In this document: piece after piece, positions 35,818 to 45,281 of the stretch | Layout: each line of letters starts with the position of its first letter | Numbering within the stretch: the first letter of the stretch is position 1 | DNA from: Sphingomonas sp. UNC305MFCol5.2 | Lineage (GTDB): Bacteria > Pseudomonadota > Alphaproteobacteria > Sphingomonadales > Sphingomonadaceae | Direction of reading: 5' to 3' | DNA: 64,000 nucleotides | NCBI RefSeq assembly: GCF_000712135.1 | Contig: NZ_JOOE01000004.1 | Span: 64,501 to 128,500 of the forward strand | Translations under genes and position numbers: made by a program | The notes under the pieces: generated by a model | Databases searched by the model: none | Told to the model about the DNA's origin: nothing | Seen by the model: only the letters and a program-made list of their open reading frames with translations

Positions 35818-36190
35818 TGGCTTGCACGACGTTATTCGCATCGGGTGCGGTTGCCGCATGGCGCGGGGGGTGCTAGCAAGCTCCCGCTCCGATCCTTGTA
35901 TCGGACGATATTCGCGGCCACATTCGCCGCGACAGTTCAGGTTGACGCTCGCATGAGGCAATTTTCCCATCGTCCCACCCGCCAGGCCCCTTCGGCCGGC
36001 CGCGTGACGATGGCGAAGCTTCCGGACCACGCGTCCGGGCGTGCCCTTCGAGCAGCAGCAGTTTTCGAAACCTGCGAGACCGCAGCCGGCACCGCCGGCC
36101 AAGGCCGCATTCTGTATCGCGCGCACGCGCCCCAGCCCTTCAGGAACACTAATCTCAGGGGTCCAGGCCGGCGCGCCCGGAGAACAATAA

Positions 36191-38818
36191 ATGACCATGC
36201 GTATGCTGATCGACGCGCGGCACCGGGAGGAAACCCGGGTTGCCGTCGTCAAGGGAAACCGAATCGAGGAGTTTGACTTCGAGTCTGCCGAGCGAAAGCA
36301 GCTCAAGGGGAATATCTATCTGGCCAAGGTCACGCGGGTGGAGCCGTCGCTCCAGGCCGCGTTCGTCGATTACGGCGGCAACCGCCACGGCTTCCTCGCT
36401 TTCTCGGAAATCCATCCCGATTACTATCAGATCCCCAAGGAGGACCGCGACGCGCTGCTCCGCGAGGAGGCCGAGCATGCCGCCGAGGAAGCCGCTCTGC
36501 GCGCGCAGGATGACGGCGACGACGACGATCACGAAGGCGAGGATGGCGTAGAGGTTCTCGAGCGCCCGCACGACGACGAGGAGCATGACGAGGATTCCGA
36601 AGGCGAGACCGCCGAGGGCGAGGGAAGCGGCGATCGCGGCCGCGGCCGGGGCCGTCGCCGCGGGCGCGGCGGCAAGGAAGACGAGGCCGAGGCGCTGCGC
36701 CAGCGCCGCATGAACCTGCGCCGCCGCTACAAGATCCAGGACGTGATCCGCCGCCGTCAGGTACTGCTGGTCCAGGTCGTCAAGGAAGAGCGCGGCAACA
36801 AGGGCGCGGCGCTGACCACCTATCTGAGCCTCGCCGGCCGCTATTGCGTGCTGATGCCCAACACCGCGCATGGCGGCGGCATCTCCCGGAAAATCAGCTC
36901 GGCTGCCGATCGCAAGCGCCTCAAGACGATCATGTCGGATCTCAAGCTGCCGCCGACCATGGGCTGCATCGTCCGCACCGCGGGGCTCCAGCGCACCAAG
37001 ACCGAGATCAAGCGCGACTTCGATTATCTCGCGCGGCTGTGGGACGGGATCCGAGAGACGACCTTGCAATCGTCGGCGCCGGCTCTGGTCTATGGCGATT
37101 CCGATCTGTTGAAGCGCGCGATCCGCGATATCTACAACAAGGATATCGACGAGGTGATCGTCGAGGGCGAGGACGGCTATCGCCAGGCCAAGGAGTTCAT
37201 GCGGCTCCTGATGCCCAGCCACGCCCGCAAGGTGAAGCAATATGCCGACGCGGTGCCGCTGTTCCAGCGCGCCGGCGTCGAGGAGCAATTGTCGGCGATG
37301 TACCACCCTGTGGTGCAGCTGAAGTCCGGCGGTTACCTCGTGATCAACCCGACCGAGGCTCTGGTCTCGATCGACATCAACTCGGGCCGTTCGACGCGCG
37401 AGCATTCGATCGAGCAGACCGCGACCCAGACCAACCTCGAAGCCGCGCAGGAAATCGCGCGCCAGCTGCGGCTGCGCGACATGGCCGGTCTCGTCGTCAT
37501 CGACTTCATCGACATGGATCACGGATCCAACGTCCGTAAGGTCGAGAAGGCGATGAAGGAGGCGCTCAAGAACGATCGTGCCCGCATCCAGGTCGGCCGC
37601 ATCTCGGCGTTCGGCCTGATGGAGATGAGCCGCCAGCGCCTGCGCACCGGCGTGCTCGAGGCATCGACTCGCCAGTGCCCGCATTGCGAAGGCACCGGCC
37701 TGGTCCGCACCGCCTCGTCGGCGGGTCTCTCGGCGCTGCGTCTGATCGAGGACGAGGCCGCGCGCGGCCGCGGCTCGCAAATCACGCTGCGCGCCAGCCA
37801 GGAAGCGGCTTTCTATCTGCTCAACCGCAAGCGCGGAGAGCTGGCCGAGATCGAGGATCGGTACGGCGTCCTCGTCGAAGTCGTGTCCGACGGCGAGGTC
37901 GAGGGCGCCCGCATGTCGGTCGAGGCGGGCGGTCCGCCGCCGGCGCATGCACCCAAGATCGAGCGGCTCCTCGACCTCGCCGAGGACGAGGACGATTACG
38001 TCGAGGAGATCGACGAGGAAGAGGACGAGGAGCAGGCCGAGGCCGAAGCGCCGCGTGACCGCCAGCCCCGCGAAGTGCGCGAGCGCGACGAAGGCGAAGG
38101 CGAGGGCCGCGGCAAGCGCCGCCGCCGCCGCCGTGGCCGCGGTCGCCGTGGCCGCGAGAACGAGGCCGGCGAAGGCAGCGAAGTCAGCGAAGGCGAGACC
38201 GGCGGCGAGGCCGAGGACGCCGAGGACACGACTGTCGAAGCCGAAGCTTCGGAGCATGCCGAGCACGAGAGCGGCGAGGGCGAAGCTGGTCGCAAGCGCC
38301 GTCGCCGTGGTCGTCGCGGCGGTCGTCGCGGCCATGCCGAGGACACGGGTGCCGAGGCGGCCGATGCAGTCGAAACGGCCGAGCCGGCCGGCGACGTCGA
38401 GGCGCTGACCGAGGTGGCTCCCGAGGCTCCGGCCGAGAAGCCCAAGCGTTCGCGCCGCAAGAAGGCCGATGCCGAGGCACCTGCGGAGATCGTGGCCGAG
38501 GCCGCTCCCGAGGCTGTGGCTCCCGAGCCCGAGGCCCCGGCCGAGAAGCCCAAGCGCTCGCGCCGGAAGAAGGCCGATGCCGAGGCCCCGGTCGAGGCGA
38601 TCGAAGTCGCGCCCGTGGCGGTGGTCGTCGAGGTTCCTGCCGAGAAGCCCAAGCGGACGCGCCGCAAGGCCGCCGCGCAGGCCGCTCCGGCGCCCGCCGA
38701 CGCCAGCGTCGAGGCCCCTGCCGAAGCCGAGACGGTGACGCAGGACCTCGGTGCCGAGGGCGACGCCGGCGAATCGGGTCCCCGCCGTGGCTGGTGGCAG
38801 CGGACCTTCGGCGCCTGA
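36191..38818 (+). CDS. rne: Ribonuclease E/G
   Basis: Endonuclease organising mRNA decay and rRNA/tRNA processing. The 875-residue product has an S1 domain (about 35-250) interrupted by a roughly 80-residue Asp/Glu-rich then Arg/Gly-rich insert (about 92-170), as in other alphaproteobacteria. The DNase I-like catalytic part has LVSIDINSGRST and VVIDFIDM (metal-binding Asp residues) and the Zn-link CPHCEGTG. The C-terminal third is a disordered scaffold of alternating acidic and Arg-rich blocks with three copies of a PAEKPKR(S/T)RRK module (38420-38671). The ATG at 36191 has GGAGA 7-8 nt upstream. The leader is possibly long. Confidence 0.96.
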   Translation: MTMRMLIDARHREETRVAVVKGNRIEEFDFESAERKQLKGNIYLAKVTRVEPSLQAAFVDYGGNRHGFLAFSEIHPDYYQIPKEDRDALLREEAEHAAEEAALRAQDDGDDDDHEGEDGVEVLERPHDDEEHDEDSEGETAEGEGSGDRGRGRGRRRGRGGKEDEAEALRQRRMNLRRRYKIQDVIRRRQVLLVQVVKEERGNKGAALTTYLSLAGRYCVLMPNTAHGGGISRKISSAADRKRLKTIMSDLKLPPTMGCIVRTAGLQRTKTEIKRDFDYLARLWDGIRETTLQSSAPALVYGDSDLLKRAIRDIYNKDIDEVIVEGEDGYRQAKEFMRLLMPSHARKVKQYADAVPLFQRAGVEEQLSAMYHPVVQLKSGGYLVINPTEALVSIDINSGRSTREHSIEQTATQTNLEAAQEIARQLRLRDMAGLVVIDFIDMDHGSNVRKVEKAMKEALKNDRARIQVGRISAFGLMEMSRQRLRTGVLEASTRQCPHCEGTGLVRTASSAGLSALRLIEDEAARGRGSQITLRASQEAAFYLLNRKRGELAEIEDRYGVLVEVVSDGEVEGARMSVEAGGPPPAHAPKIERLLDLAEDEDDYVEEIDEEEDEEQAEAEAPRDRQPREVRERDEGEGEGRGKRRRRRRGRGRRGRENEAGEGSEVSEGETGGEAEDAEDTTVEAEASEHAEHESGEGEAGRKRRRRGRRGGRRGHAEDTGAEAADAVETAEPAGDVEALTEVAPEAPAEKPKRSRRKKADAEAPAEIVAEAAPEAVAPEPEAPAEKPKRSRRKKADAEAPVEAIEVAPVAVVVEVPAEKPKRTRRKAAAQAAPAPADASVEAPAEAETVTQDLGAEGDAGESGPRRGWWQRTFGA

Positions 38819-38923
38819 CTCGAGGGGAGCGCGCGGGCTGAACCGCCCGCGCGCTCCCGAGAGGCTTCATGACATGTTCATCGCGCACATCCGAGAGCGT
38901 TGCCGCCAGTGGAGTTTGCCCCG

Positions 38924-40300
38924 ATGATGCCGCGCATGAAGCGTATAGCGGCCGTACTGGCCTTTCTCTGTCTCAGCCTGTTCGCGGCGCGCCCGGCGAT
39001 GGCGCAGTCGATCCTGCGCGATGCCGAGACCGAGGCGATGCTCGCCGACATGACCCGCCCGATCATTCAGGCTGCGGGGCTCTCGCCCAACAATGTCCGC
39101 GTGGTGCTGGTGAACGATCCGTCGATCAACGCGTTCGTCGCCGGCGGGCAGATCGTCTATATCCATTCGGGGCTGATCGACGCAGCCGACAACGCCAACG
39201 AAGTCCAGGGCGTGATCGCGCACGAGATCGGCCATATCGTCGGTGGGCACGCCGTGTTCCAGAACGACGGCGGCTATACCAAGATCTCGATCCTCAGCCT
39301 GTTGCTCGGCGCTGCGGCGATGGCGGCGGGCGCGGGCGAGGCGGGCACCGGCATATTGATGATGGGCCAGCGCGCCGCGATCGGGAAATATCTCGCCTTC
39401 AGCCGCATCCAGGAATCCTCGGCCGACGCCGCCGGCGCGCGCTTCCTCAACACTGCCGGCATCACCGGCAAGGGGATGCTGACCTTTTTCGACAAGCTGA
39501 CCGCGCAGATGCATCGCTACGGCTATTACGCGACTCAGGCCAACCCCGAAGTCGATCCGTTCGCGCAGACTCACCCGATGTCGGCCGATCGCGTCGAGAA
39601 TCTCCGGGCCGATCTGCAATCGGCGCCGGCATGGAACAAGCCGATCGATCCGAAGATGGAAGTGCGCTTCAAGCGTGTGCAGGCCAAATTGCGCGGCTAT
39701 GTCAATGAGCCCGAGGCGACGCTGCGCATCTATCCGGCGACCGATCAGTCGGCGCCCGCGCATTATGCCCGTGCCTATGCCTATCACAAATCGGGCTATC
39801 CCGATCAGGCGGCGGCGGAGACGGCCGCATTGGTGAAGACCGCGCCCGACGACCCCTATTTCCTCGAGCTCGAAGGCCAGATCCTGCTCGAATCGGGCAA
39901 GCCGGCCGAAGCGATCGCGCCGCTGCGCGAGGCGACGAGGCGCTCCAACAACCAGCCGCTGATCGCCGCGACCTTCGGCCACGCGCTGCTCGCGACCGAG
40001 GACAAGGCCAATCTCGCCGAGGCCGAGACCGTGCTTCGCCAGGCAGTCGCGCGCGACAAGGAGAATCCCTTCGCCTGGATGCAGCTCGGCACCGTCTATG
40101 AACGCAAGGGCGACGAGCCGCGCACTGCGCTCGCCACTGCCGAGCGCGCGAACCTGATGGGCGACGCGCGGACCGCTCTGGTGAGCGCGCGATCGGCGAT
40201 GGCGAATTTGCCGCAGGGCTCGGCCGACTGGATCCGCGCGCAGGACATTTCGATGGTGTCGCAGACCGCGATGGATGAAGAGAAGAAGCGCCGCCGATGA
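38924..40300 (+). CDS. M48-family periplasmic metalloprotease with TPR domain (BepA/YfgC-like)
   Basis: Outer-membrane assembly quality-control protease type. The 458-residue product has a signal peptide (MMPRMKRIAAVLAFLCLSLFAARPAMAQ), the zinc motif HEIGH in VIAHEIGHIVGGHAV, the third-ligand region ESSADAAGARF and a C-terminal TPR array (about 250-440), the order seen in BepA. The start at 38924 is chosen because GGAG at 38911 has the right spacing; 38936 also gives a good signal peptide. Its stop codon overlaps the start of the next gene (ATGA). Confidence 0.9.
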   Translation: MMPRMKRIAAVLAFLCLSLFAARPAMAQSILRDAETEAMLADMTRPIIQAAGLSPNNVRVVLVNDPSINAFVAGGQIVYIHSGLIDAADNANEVQGVIAHEIGHIVGGHAVFQNDGGYTKISILSLLLGAAAMAAGAGEAGTGILMMGQRAAIGKYLAFSRIQESSADAAGARFLNTAGITGKGMLTFFDKLTAQMHRYGYYATQANPEVDPFAQTHPMSADRVENLRADLQSAPAWNKPIDPKMEVRFKRVQAKLRGYVNEPEATLRIYPATDQSAPAHYARAYAYHKSGYPDQAAAETAALVKTAPDDPYFLELEGQILLESGKPAEAIAPLREATRRSNNQPLIAATFGHALLATEDKANLAEAETVLRQAVARDKENPFAWMQLGTVYERKGDEPRTALATAERANLMGDARTALVSARSAMANLPQGSADWIRAQDISMVSQTAMDEEKKRRR

Positions 40301-41055
40301 CCGACAGACTGCTGCGCAGCCCGCTGGCGCTCGCCGGCGCCATGTTCGTATCCGCCTTGCTGGGCGCCGGGCTGTTCGCGCTGATCCTGAGCTGGGCACC
40401 GGGGATCGCCGGGCCGGCGATCCGCGGTTATCTGCTCGAGCATCCCGAAGTGCTGCCCGAGGCGATGGACCGGCTGCAGGCGCGCGAGACCGCGCGCTAC
40501 GAAAAGGTGCAACAGGGCGCGCAGGCCGCGGTGCCGCAGCATCTCGCGCAGCTGCAGACGCCGTTTGCCGGCGCCTGGGCGGGCAATCCGAACGGCGACG
40601 TCACGGTCGTCGCGTTCATGGACTATGCCTGCGGCTATTGCCGGGCGAGCCTGCCCGGGATCGAGGAGCTGCTCGCCAGGGATCCGAACGTCCGCATCGT
40701 CTATCGCGAATTCCCCGTGCTCGGGCCCGAAAGCGTCGTCGCGGCGCGCTGGGCGCTGGCGGCGGCCGAACAGGGCAAGTTCCGGGCGTTCCACGACGCG
40801 CTCTATGCCGCCGGATCGCCGAGCGTGGAGAACATCACGCTGGCCGCGGGCAAAGCGGGGCTCGACAAGGAACTGGTGAACAAGGCCGTACAGTCAAAGG
40901 CTGTCGAGCAGGAAATTCTCGCCAATCACAAATTGGGCGAAAAACTGGCGATGACCGGAACGCCCGCCTGGGTGATCGGCGGCAAACTGCTTGCGGGCGC
41001 GCGCGATTATGCGGGGCTGGCGGCGGCAGTCGCCGAGGCGCGGGCGGGGAAGTAA
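40297..41055 (+). CDS. DsbA-family thioredoxin-like oxidoreductase
   Basis: Envelope disulfide oxidoreductase of the Com1/DsbA-like type. The 252-residue product is anchored by an N-terminal hydrophobic segment (about 10-33), then has a short helical stalk, the thioredoxin fold with CGYC in [17 protein letters not shown], and the cis-Pro loop [12 protein letters not shown]. It is translationally coupled (ATGA) to the M48 protease gene, so both are likely part of one envelope-quality unit. Confidence 0.9.
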   Translation: MTDRLLRSPLALAGAMFVSALLGAGLFALILSWAPGIAGPAIRGYLLEHPEVLPEAMDRLQARETARYEKVQQGAQAAVPQHLAQLQTPFAGAWAGNPNGDVTVVAFMDYACGYCRASLPGIEELLARDPNVRIVYREFPVLGPESVVAARWALAAAEQGKFRAFHDALYAAGSPSVENITLAAGKAGLDKELVNKAVQSKAVEQEILANHKLGEKLAMTGTPAWVIGGKLLAGARDYAGLAAAVAEARAGK

Positions 41056-41078
41056 ATCCTCTCCAGAGGGGGAGGATT
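41055..41078. repeat. AATCCTC-type hairpin between dsbA-like gene and ABC gene
   Basis: AATCCTC and GAGGATT pair around a short G/C-rich loop directly at the end of the DsbA-like gene. A related AATCCTtCCCT/AGGGAGGATT hairpin ends the thioesterase gene at 53974. It may serve as terminator or be a REP half-element. Confidence 0.55.
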
Positions 41079-41152
41079 CGATTGGACCCGCTTGCCGTGT
41101 CCTACCTCCGACCCTACGTAACGGCTCCGTTCCGTTCTGGGGGCCATCCCGA

Positions 41153-42103
41153 ATGCAATCCATTTTGTCTGTCTCTCAGGTCAGCAAGACCTATGGCTCG
41201 GGCCAGAAGGCGCTCGAGCATGTCGATCTGGAGATCCGCCGCGGCGAGATCTTCGCTTTGCTCGGGCCCAACGGCGCGGGCAAGACCACGCTGATCAGCA
41301 TCATCTGCGGGATCGTCACGCCGAGTTCGGGGACGATCCTCGTCGACGGGCATGACGCGATCCGGCATCCCCGCGAGGCACGCTCGCGGATCGGCCTCGT
41401 GCCGCAGGAAATCGCAGTCGACATGTTCTCCACGGTCGGCTCCACGCTGCGCTTCTCGCGCGGGCTGTTCGGCAAGAAGCCCGACCAGGCGCATCTCGAT
41501 CAGGTGCTCAAGGATCTCTCGCTGTGGGACAAACGCGATGCGAAGATCATGGAATTGTCCGGCGGCATGAAGCGTCGGGTGATGATCGCCAAGGCATTGA
41601 GCCACCAGCCGGATATCCTGTTCCTCGACGAACCCACCGCCGGCGTCGACGTCTCGCTCCGCCGCGACATGTGGAAGATGATCGGCAAGCTGCGCGAGCG
41701 TGGAACGACGATCATCCTCACCACCCATTATATCGAGGAGGCCGAGGAAATGGCCGACCGGGTGGGCGTGATCAACAAGGGGCAGTTGCTGCTCGTCGAG
41801 GAGAAGGCCGCGTTGATGAAGAAGCTCGGCAAGCGCGAGATGGACATCGCGCTGGTCGAGCCGATGGCGGCGGTCCCGGCGGGGCTGGAGGAGTGGCATC
41901 TGAGCCTCGAGGACGAAGGGCATCGGCTGCGCTACGTGTTCGACGCGCAGGCCGAACGCACCGGCATTCCCTCCTTGCTGCGCAAGCTTTCGGAAATGGG
42001 GATCGCGTTCAAGGATCTCGACACGAGCAAATCGAGCCTCGAGGACATTTTCGTCGATCTGGTCGAGGCGAAGCATGCTTCCAACGAAGGAGCCGTGGCA
42101 TGA
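41153..42103 (+). CDS. ABC exporter ATP-binding protein (YadG-like)
   Basis: A 316-residue ATPase of the ABC-2 exporter class. Walker [11 protein letters not shown]-loop [11 protein letters not shown], signature LSGGMKRR, Walker [13 protein letters not shown] and switch His TTHYIEEAE are all present. The extra C-terminal domain (about 225-310) is typical of YadG/DrrA-type ATPases. The start [15 protein letters not shown] at 41153; an in-frame upstream extension has no support. Coupled to its permease by an ATGA overlap. The substrate is unknown. Confidence 0.93.
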   Translation: MQSILSVSQVSKTYGSGQKALEHVDLEIRRGEIFALLGPNGAGKTTLISIICGIVTPSSGTILVDGHDAIRHPREARSRIGLVPQEIAVDMFSTVGSTLRFSRGLFGKKPDQAHLDQVLKDLSLWDKRDAKIMELSGGMKRRVMIAKALSHQPDILFLDEPTAGVDVSLRRDMWKMIGKLRERGTTIILTTHYIEEAEEMADRVGVINKGQLLLVEEKAALMKKLGKREMDIALVEPMAAVPAGLEEWHLSLEDEGHRLRYVFDAQAERTGIPSLLRKLSEMGIAFKDLDTSKSSLEDIFVDLVEAKHASNEGAVA

Positions 42104-42870
42104 CCGGCGTCAATTTCCACGGCATCTGGGCGATCTACAAGTTCGAGATGGCGCGCACCCTGCGCACGCTCTGGCAGAGCGTGGCGACGCCGGTGATCAC
42201 CACCTCGCTCTATTTCATCGTCTTCGGCGGGGCGATCGGTAGCCGGATCCAGTCGATCGGCGACGTCAATTACGGCAGCTTCCTCGTGCCCGGGCTGATC
42301 ATGCTCTCGCTGCTGACGCAGAGTATCGCCAATGCCTCGATCGGCATCTATTTCCCCAAATTCACCGGCACGGTGTTCGAACTGCTCTCCGCACCGATCT
42401 CGGCCGTGGAGATGGTGATCGGCTTCGTCGGCGCGGCGGCGACCAAGTCGATCGTGATCGGGCTGATCATCCTGATCACTTCGGCATTCTTCGTGCCGCT
42501 CCGGATCGATCATCCGGCGGCGATGCTGGCGTTCCTCGTGCTCACTTCCGTAACCTTCAGCATGTTCGGCTTCATCATCGGCATCTGGGCCAGGGGCTTC
42601 GAGCAACTGAACGTGGTGCCGGCGTTGCTGGTCACGCCGCTGACCTTCCTCGGCGGCGCCTTCTATTCGATCGACATGCTGCCCGAGCCTTGGCGCACGG
42701 TGAGCCTGTTCAACCCGGTGGTGTATCTGGTCAGCGGCTTCCGCTGGAGCTTCTTCGGTGCGGGCGATGTCAGCGTCGGCTGGAGCCTCGGCGTGACCGG
42801 ACTGTTCCTCGTTTTGTGCCTCGGGCTGATCGTTACGATCTTCCGCACCGGATATCGGCTGAAGAGCTAG
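42100..42870 (+). CDS. ABC-2 type exporter permease (YadH-like)
   Basis: A 256-residue membrane protein with six hydrophobic segments and the ABC-2 features: an N-terminal [20 protein letters not shown] amphipathic stretch, FLVPGLIM in the second segment, [12 protein letters not shown] and [17 protein letters not shown] before [14 protein letters not shown]. It forms the membrane half of the exporter with the ATPase gene it overlaps by 4 nt. Confidence 0.92.
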   Translation: MTGVNFHGIWAIYKFEMARTLRTLWQSVATPVITTSLYFIVFGGAIGSRIQSIGDVNYGSFLVPGLIMLSLLTQSIANASIGIYFPKFTGTVFELLSAPISAVEMVIGFVGAAATKSIVIGLIILITSAFFVPLRIDHPAAMLAFLVLTSVTFSMFGFIIGIWARGFEQLNVVPALLVTPLTFLGGAFYSIDMLPEPWRTVSLFNPVVYLVSGFRWSFFGAGDVSVGWSLGVTGLFLVLCLGLIVTIFRTGYRLKS

Positions 42871-42872
42871 CC

Positions 42873-43376
42873 GTGGTTGCGCCGCATCGAGATGCGTGGC
42901 GGCAGATGCACGCGAGCGATCTCGCGGCGGTGTCGGCGATCTCGGACGCAGTGCACGGGCGCTACACCGAACCGAAGGCGGTCTATGCCGAACGGTTGGC
43001 GTTACATCCTGCGGGATGCCGCGTGTTCGCGCATGAGGGCGAGGTCGCGGGCTATCTGATCACGCATCCCTGGCATCGCGACGACCCGCCGAAGCTGGGG
43101 GGGCTGCTCGGCGCGGTGCCTGCGGACGCGACGACCTATTACCTCCACGACATCGCGCTGCTGCCCGCGGCGCGCGGAACGGGCGCGGGCAAGGCGGCAC
43201 TCGACTTCGTCATGGAACGTGCCCGCGCGCTTGGTTTCGCCGACATCACGCTGATGGCGGTCGGCGGCGCCGATCGCTTCTGGGGCGCGCAGGGTTTTGC
43301 CACTGTCCCGCGCGAGGCCGACCAGTCCTACGGCGCGGGCGCGTATCTCATGCGGATGCCGGTCGCGGCTATTTGA
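42873..43376 (+). CDS. GNAT-family N-acetyltransferase
   Basis: A 167-residue acyltransferase. The acetyl-CoA loop is visible as LPAARGTGAGKAALDFVMERARALG, preceded by the strand YYLHDIAL and followed by DITLMAVGGADRFWGAQGF. The GTG at 42873, two bases after the permease stop codon, is preferred because the first beta strand begins before the ATG at 42906; the ATG would cut into it. Probably in the ABC exporter operon. The acceptor is unknown. It overlaps the convergent S15 gene by 8 nt. Confidence 0.83.
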   Translation: MVAPHRDAWRQMHASDLAAVSAISDAVHGRYTEPKAVYAERLALHPAGCRVFAHEGEVAGYLITHPWHRDDPPKLGGLLGAVPADATTYYLHDIALLPAARGTGAGKAALDFVMERARALGFADITLMAVGGADRFWGAQGFATVPREADQSYGAGAYLMRMPVAAI

Positions 43377-45228
43377 CGACCGGCAGCGTCACCAGCGATC
43401 CGCCGCACACGCGCTGAGTCGCCTTCACGAAGTCCTCGGGCGCCGCCTTGTAGATGTTGGACACGAACTTCTGCGGATTGCGGTCGATCACCGGGAACCA
43501 GCTCGACTGGACCTGCACCATGATCCGGTGGCCTTTCTTGAAGACATGGTCGTGGCTGCGCAGCGGCACGTCCCACGCCACCACCTGGTTCGGCGTCAGC
43601 GGTGTCGCCTTCTCGAAGCTCTGGAGATAGCGCCCGCGGCGCACCTCCATTGCGATCGGGAACTGATAGCCGTTCATCGTGCGCGGATATTCGCCGAGCG
43701 CGCCGGGGCGGACCGGCTCGTAATCGTCGGGCAGCACGTCGATCAGCTTGACGACGAAGTCGCTGTCGGTGCCGGACGTCGACGCCATGAGCTTCGCCGC
43801 GACTTCGCCGGTGACGGTCAGGTCGGCCTCGAGCGGCGCGCTGGTGTAGCTCAGCACATCGGGGCGGTGATCGACGAAGCGCTGGTCGGCTGCTTCCCAC
43901 CAACGCCATTCCTGCGAGGGATAGGTGCGCGAAATGGGGCGCTCGCGGAACGGTACCGGATTGGCGGGATCGGAGACATATTCGCGACACTGGCCGGCGT
44001 CGGCGGGCGCATTGAACGACAGCGTGCCGTCGCTCTGGAGATAGAGGTTGGTCGCGGTCGCGCCGGGGGCAGGCCATTTCGGGTAGGACTTCCACTCCCA
44101 CGAGCCGCTCTGGAACATCCGCGCCTCGCCGGTCGGTTTGCTGCCCTTGCCGTGGAGCCAGTAGGCGAAGAACGGCGCTTCGATGTCGCGCATGAAGTCG
44201 GTGCCGCTCTCCTTGCCGTGCTTGATGTAGCCGACATCGGTGCCGGGGCTATGCCAGGTCCCATGCGCCCAGGGGCCGGCGACGATCATGTTGAGGCCGT
44301 CCGGGTCCTGCGCCTCCATCTTCTCGTAGATCTTCCACGTGCCGAGCGGATCTTCCTGGTCCCAGAAGCCGGCGACGTGGAGCGTCGGCACGGTCGTGCG
44401 GCCGAGCTTCTCGGTCCAGCGCTGGCGCTTCCAGAAATCGTCGTAGTCGGGATGCTCGATCATCGCGGTGAGCTGGGGCACTGTCCCCTTGAAATAGAGC
44501 TTGTCGAGATTTGCGACGGGGCCGAGCTTCAGGAACCAGTCGTACGTGTCGACGGGGTTCTTGCCGCCATAGTCGAAATCGTCGCCCTGGTCGTTGTTCT
44601 GCAGGCTGAAGAGCCAGTCGGTGGCGTAAGAGAGCCGCGCGGCGCCGTAGCGGTGGAGATCGTCGTTGATCCACCAGTCGTTCCACGCCGCCTGCGGGCT
44701 GACCGCCTTGAGCGCCGGGTGTGGTCGGGCGAGCGCCACTGCCGAGGCATAGCCGGGATAGGAGACACCCCACATCCCGACCTTGCCGTTATTGTCGGCG
44801 ACGTTCTTCACCAGCCAGTCGACGGTGTCGTACGCGTCGGTCGCCTCGTCGACCTGCTTCTTGCCCTTGGCGTCGAGCGCCATCGACATCGTAAAATCGC
44901 CGTCCGACTTGAACTGGCCGCGCATGTTCTGGAAGACGAGGACATAGCCGTCCTCCATCAGGAAGCGCATCGATGCCGGCACGCTCGCGGGCGGCTGGGC
45001 AGGGACGCCATAGGGCGTGCGCTGGAGCAGGATCGGCAGCTTGCCGGCCTTGCCTCTGGGGCGGATGATGACGGTCTGCAGTTTCGCGCCGTCGCGCATC
45101 GGCACCATCACTTCCTGATAGGTGAAGGGCGATTCGGTGGCGTTCGCAGGTGCCTGCTGACGGGCCGGCGCGGCGGCCAAGGGAAGCGCGGCAACGCTCG
45201 CCGCGAGCAACAACATCAGCTTGTTCAT
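43369..45228 (-). CDS. S15/CocE-family hydrolase (alpha-amino-acid ester hydrolase-like)
   Basis: A 619-residue secreted alpha/beta hydrolase with signal peptide MNKLMLLLAASVAALPLAAA. The catalytic triad is visible: Ser in GMWGVSYPGYAS, Asp in FWDQEDPLGTW and His in AGPWAHGTW. The C-terminal jelly-roll (about 390-619: LEADLTVTGEVAAKLMAST) is typical of the family. Features such as the HPALKAVSPQAAWNDWWINDD segment and a Tyr/Asp-rich cap resemble alpha-amino-acid ester hydrolases. Actual substrate (peptide, ester or beta-lactam) is unknown. Confidence 0.87.
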   Translation of the reverse strand: MNKLMLLLAASVAALPLAAAPARQQAPANATESPFTYQEVMVPMRDGAKLQTVIIRPRGKAGKLPILLQRTPYGVPAQPPASVPASMRFLMEDGYVLVFQNMRGQFKSDGDFTMSMALDAKGKKQVDEATDAYDTVDWLVKNVADNNGKVGMWGVSYPGYASAVALARPHPALKAVSPQAAWNDWWINDDLHRYGAARLSYATDWLFSLQNNDQGDDFDYGGKNPVDTYDWFLKLGPVANLDKLYFKGTVPQLTAMIEHPDYDDFWKRQRWTEKLGRTTVPTLHVAGFWDQEDPLGTWKIYEKMEAQDPDGLNMIVAGPWAHGTWHSPGTDVGYIKHGKESGTDFMRDIEAPFFAYWLHGKGSKPTGEARMFQSGSWEWKSYPKWPAPGATATNLYLQSDGTLSFNAPADAGQCREYVSDPANPVPFRERPISRTYPSQEWRWWEAADQRFVDHRPDVLSYTSAPLEADLTVTGEVAAKLMASTSGTDSDFVVKLIDVLPDDYEPVRPGALGEYPRTMNGYQFPIAMEVRRGRYLQSFEKATPLTPNQVVAWDVPLRSHDHVFKKGHRIMVQVQSSWFPVIDRNPQKFVSNIYKAAPEDFVKATQRVCGGSLVTLPVVK

Positions 45229-45281
45229 GTGCGATCCCCGTCCGGTTCCGGCCCGGACTAAAGGGGCGCACCGCTCGGCTG

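Noticed and set aside
36155..38335. 726-codon minus-strand frame across rne
   Set aside because: Antisense shadow of RNase E; low-complexity Ala/Leu/Arg composition and no recognisable family.
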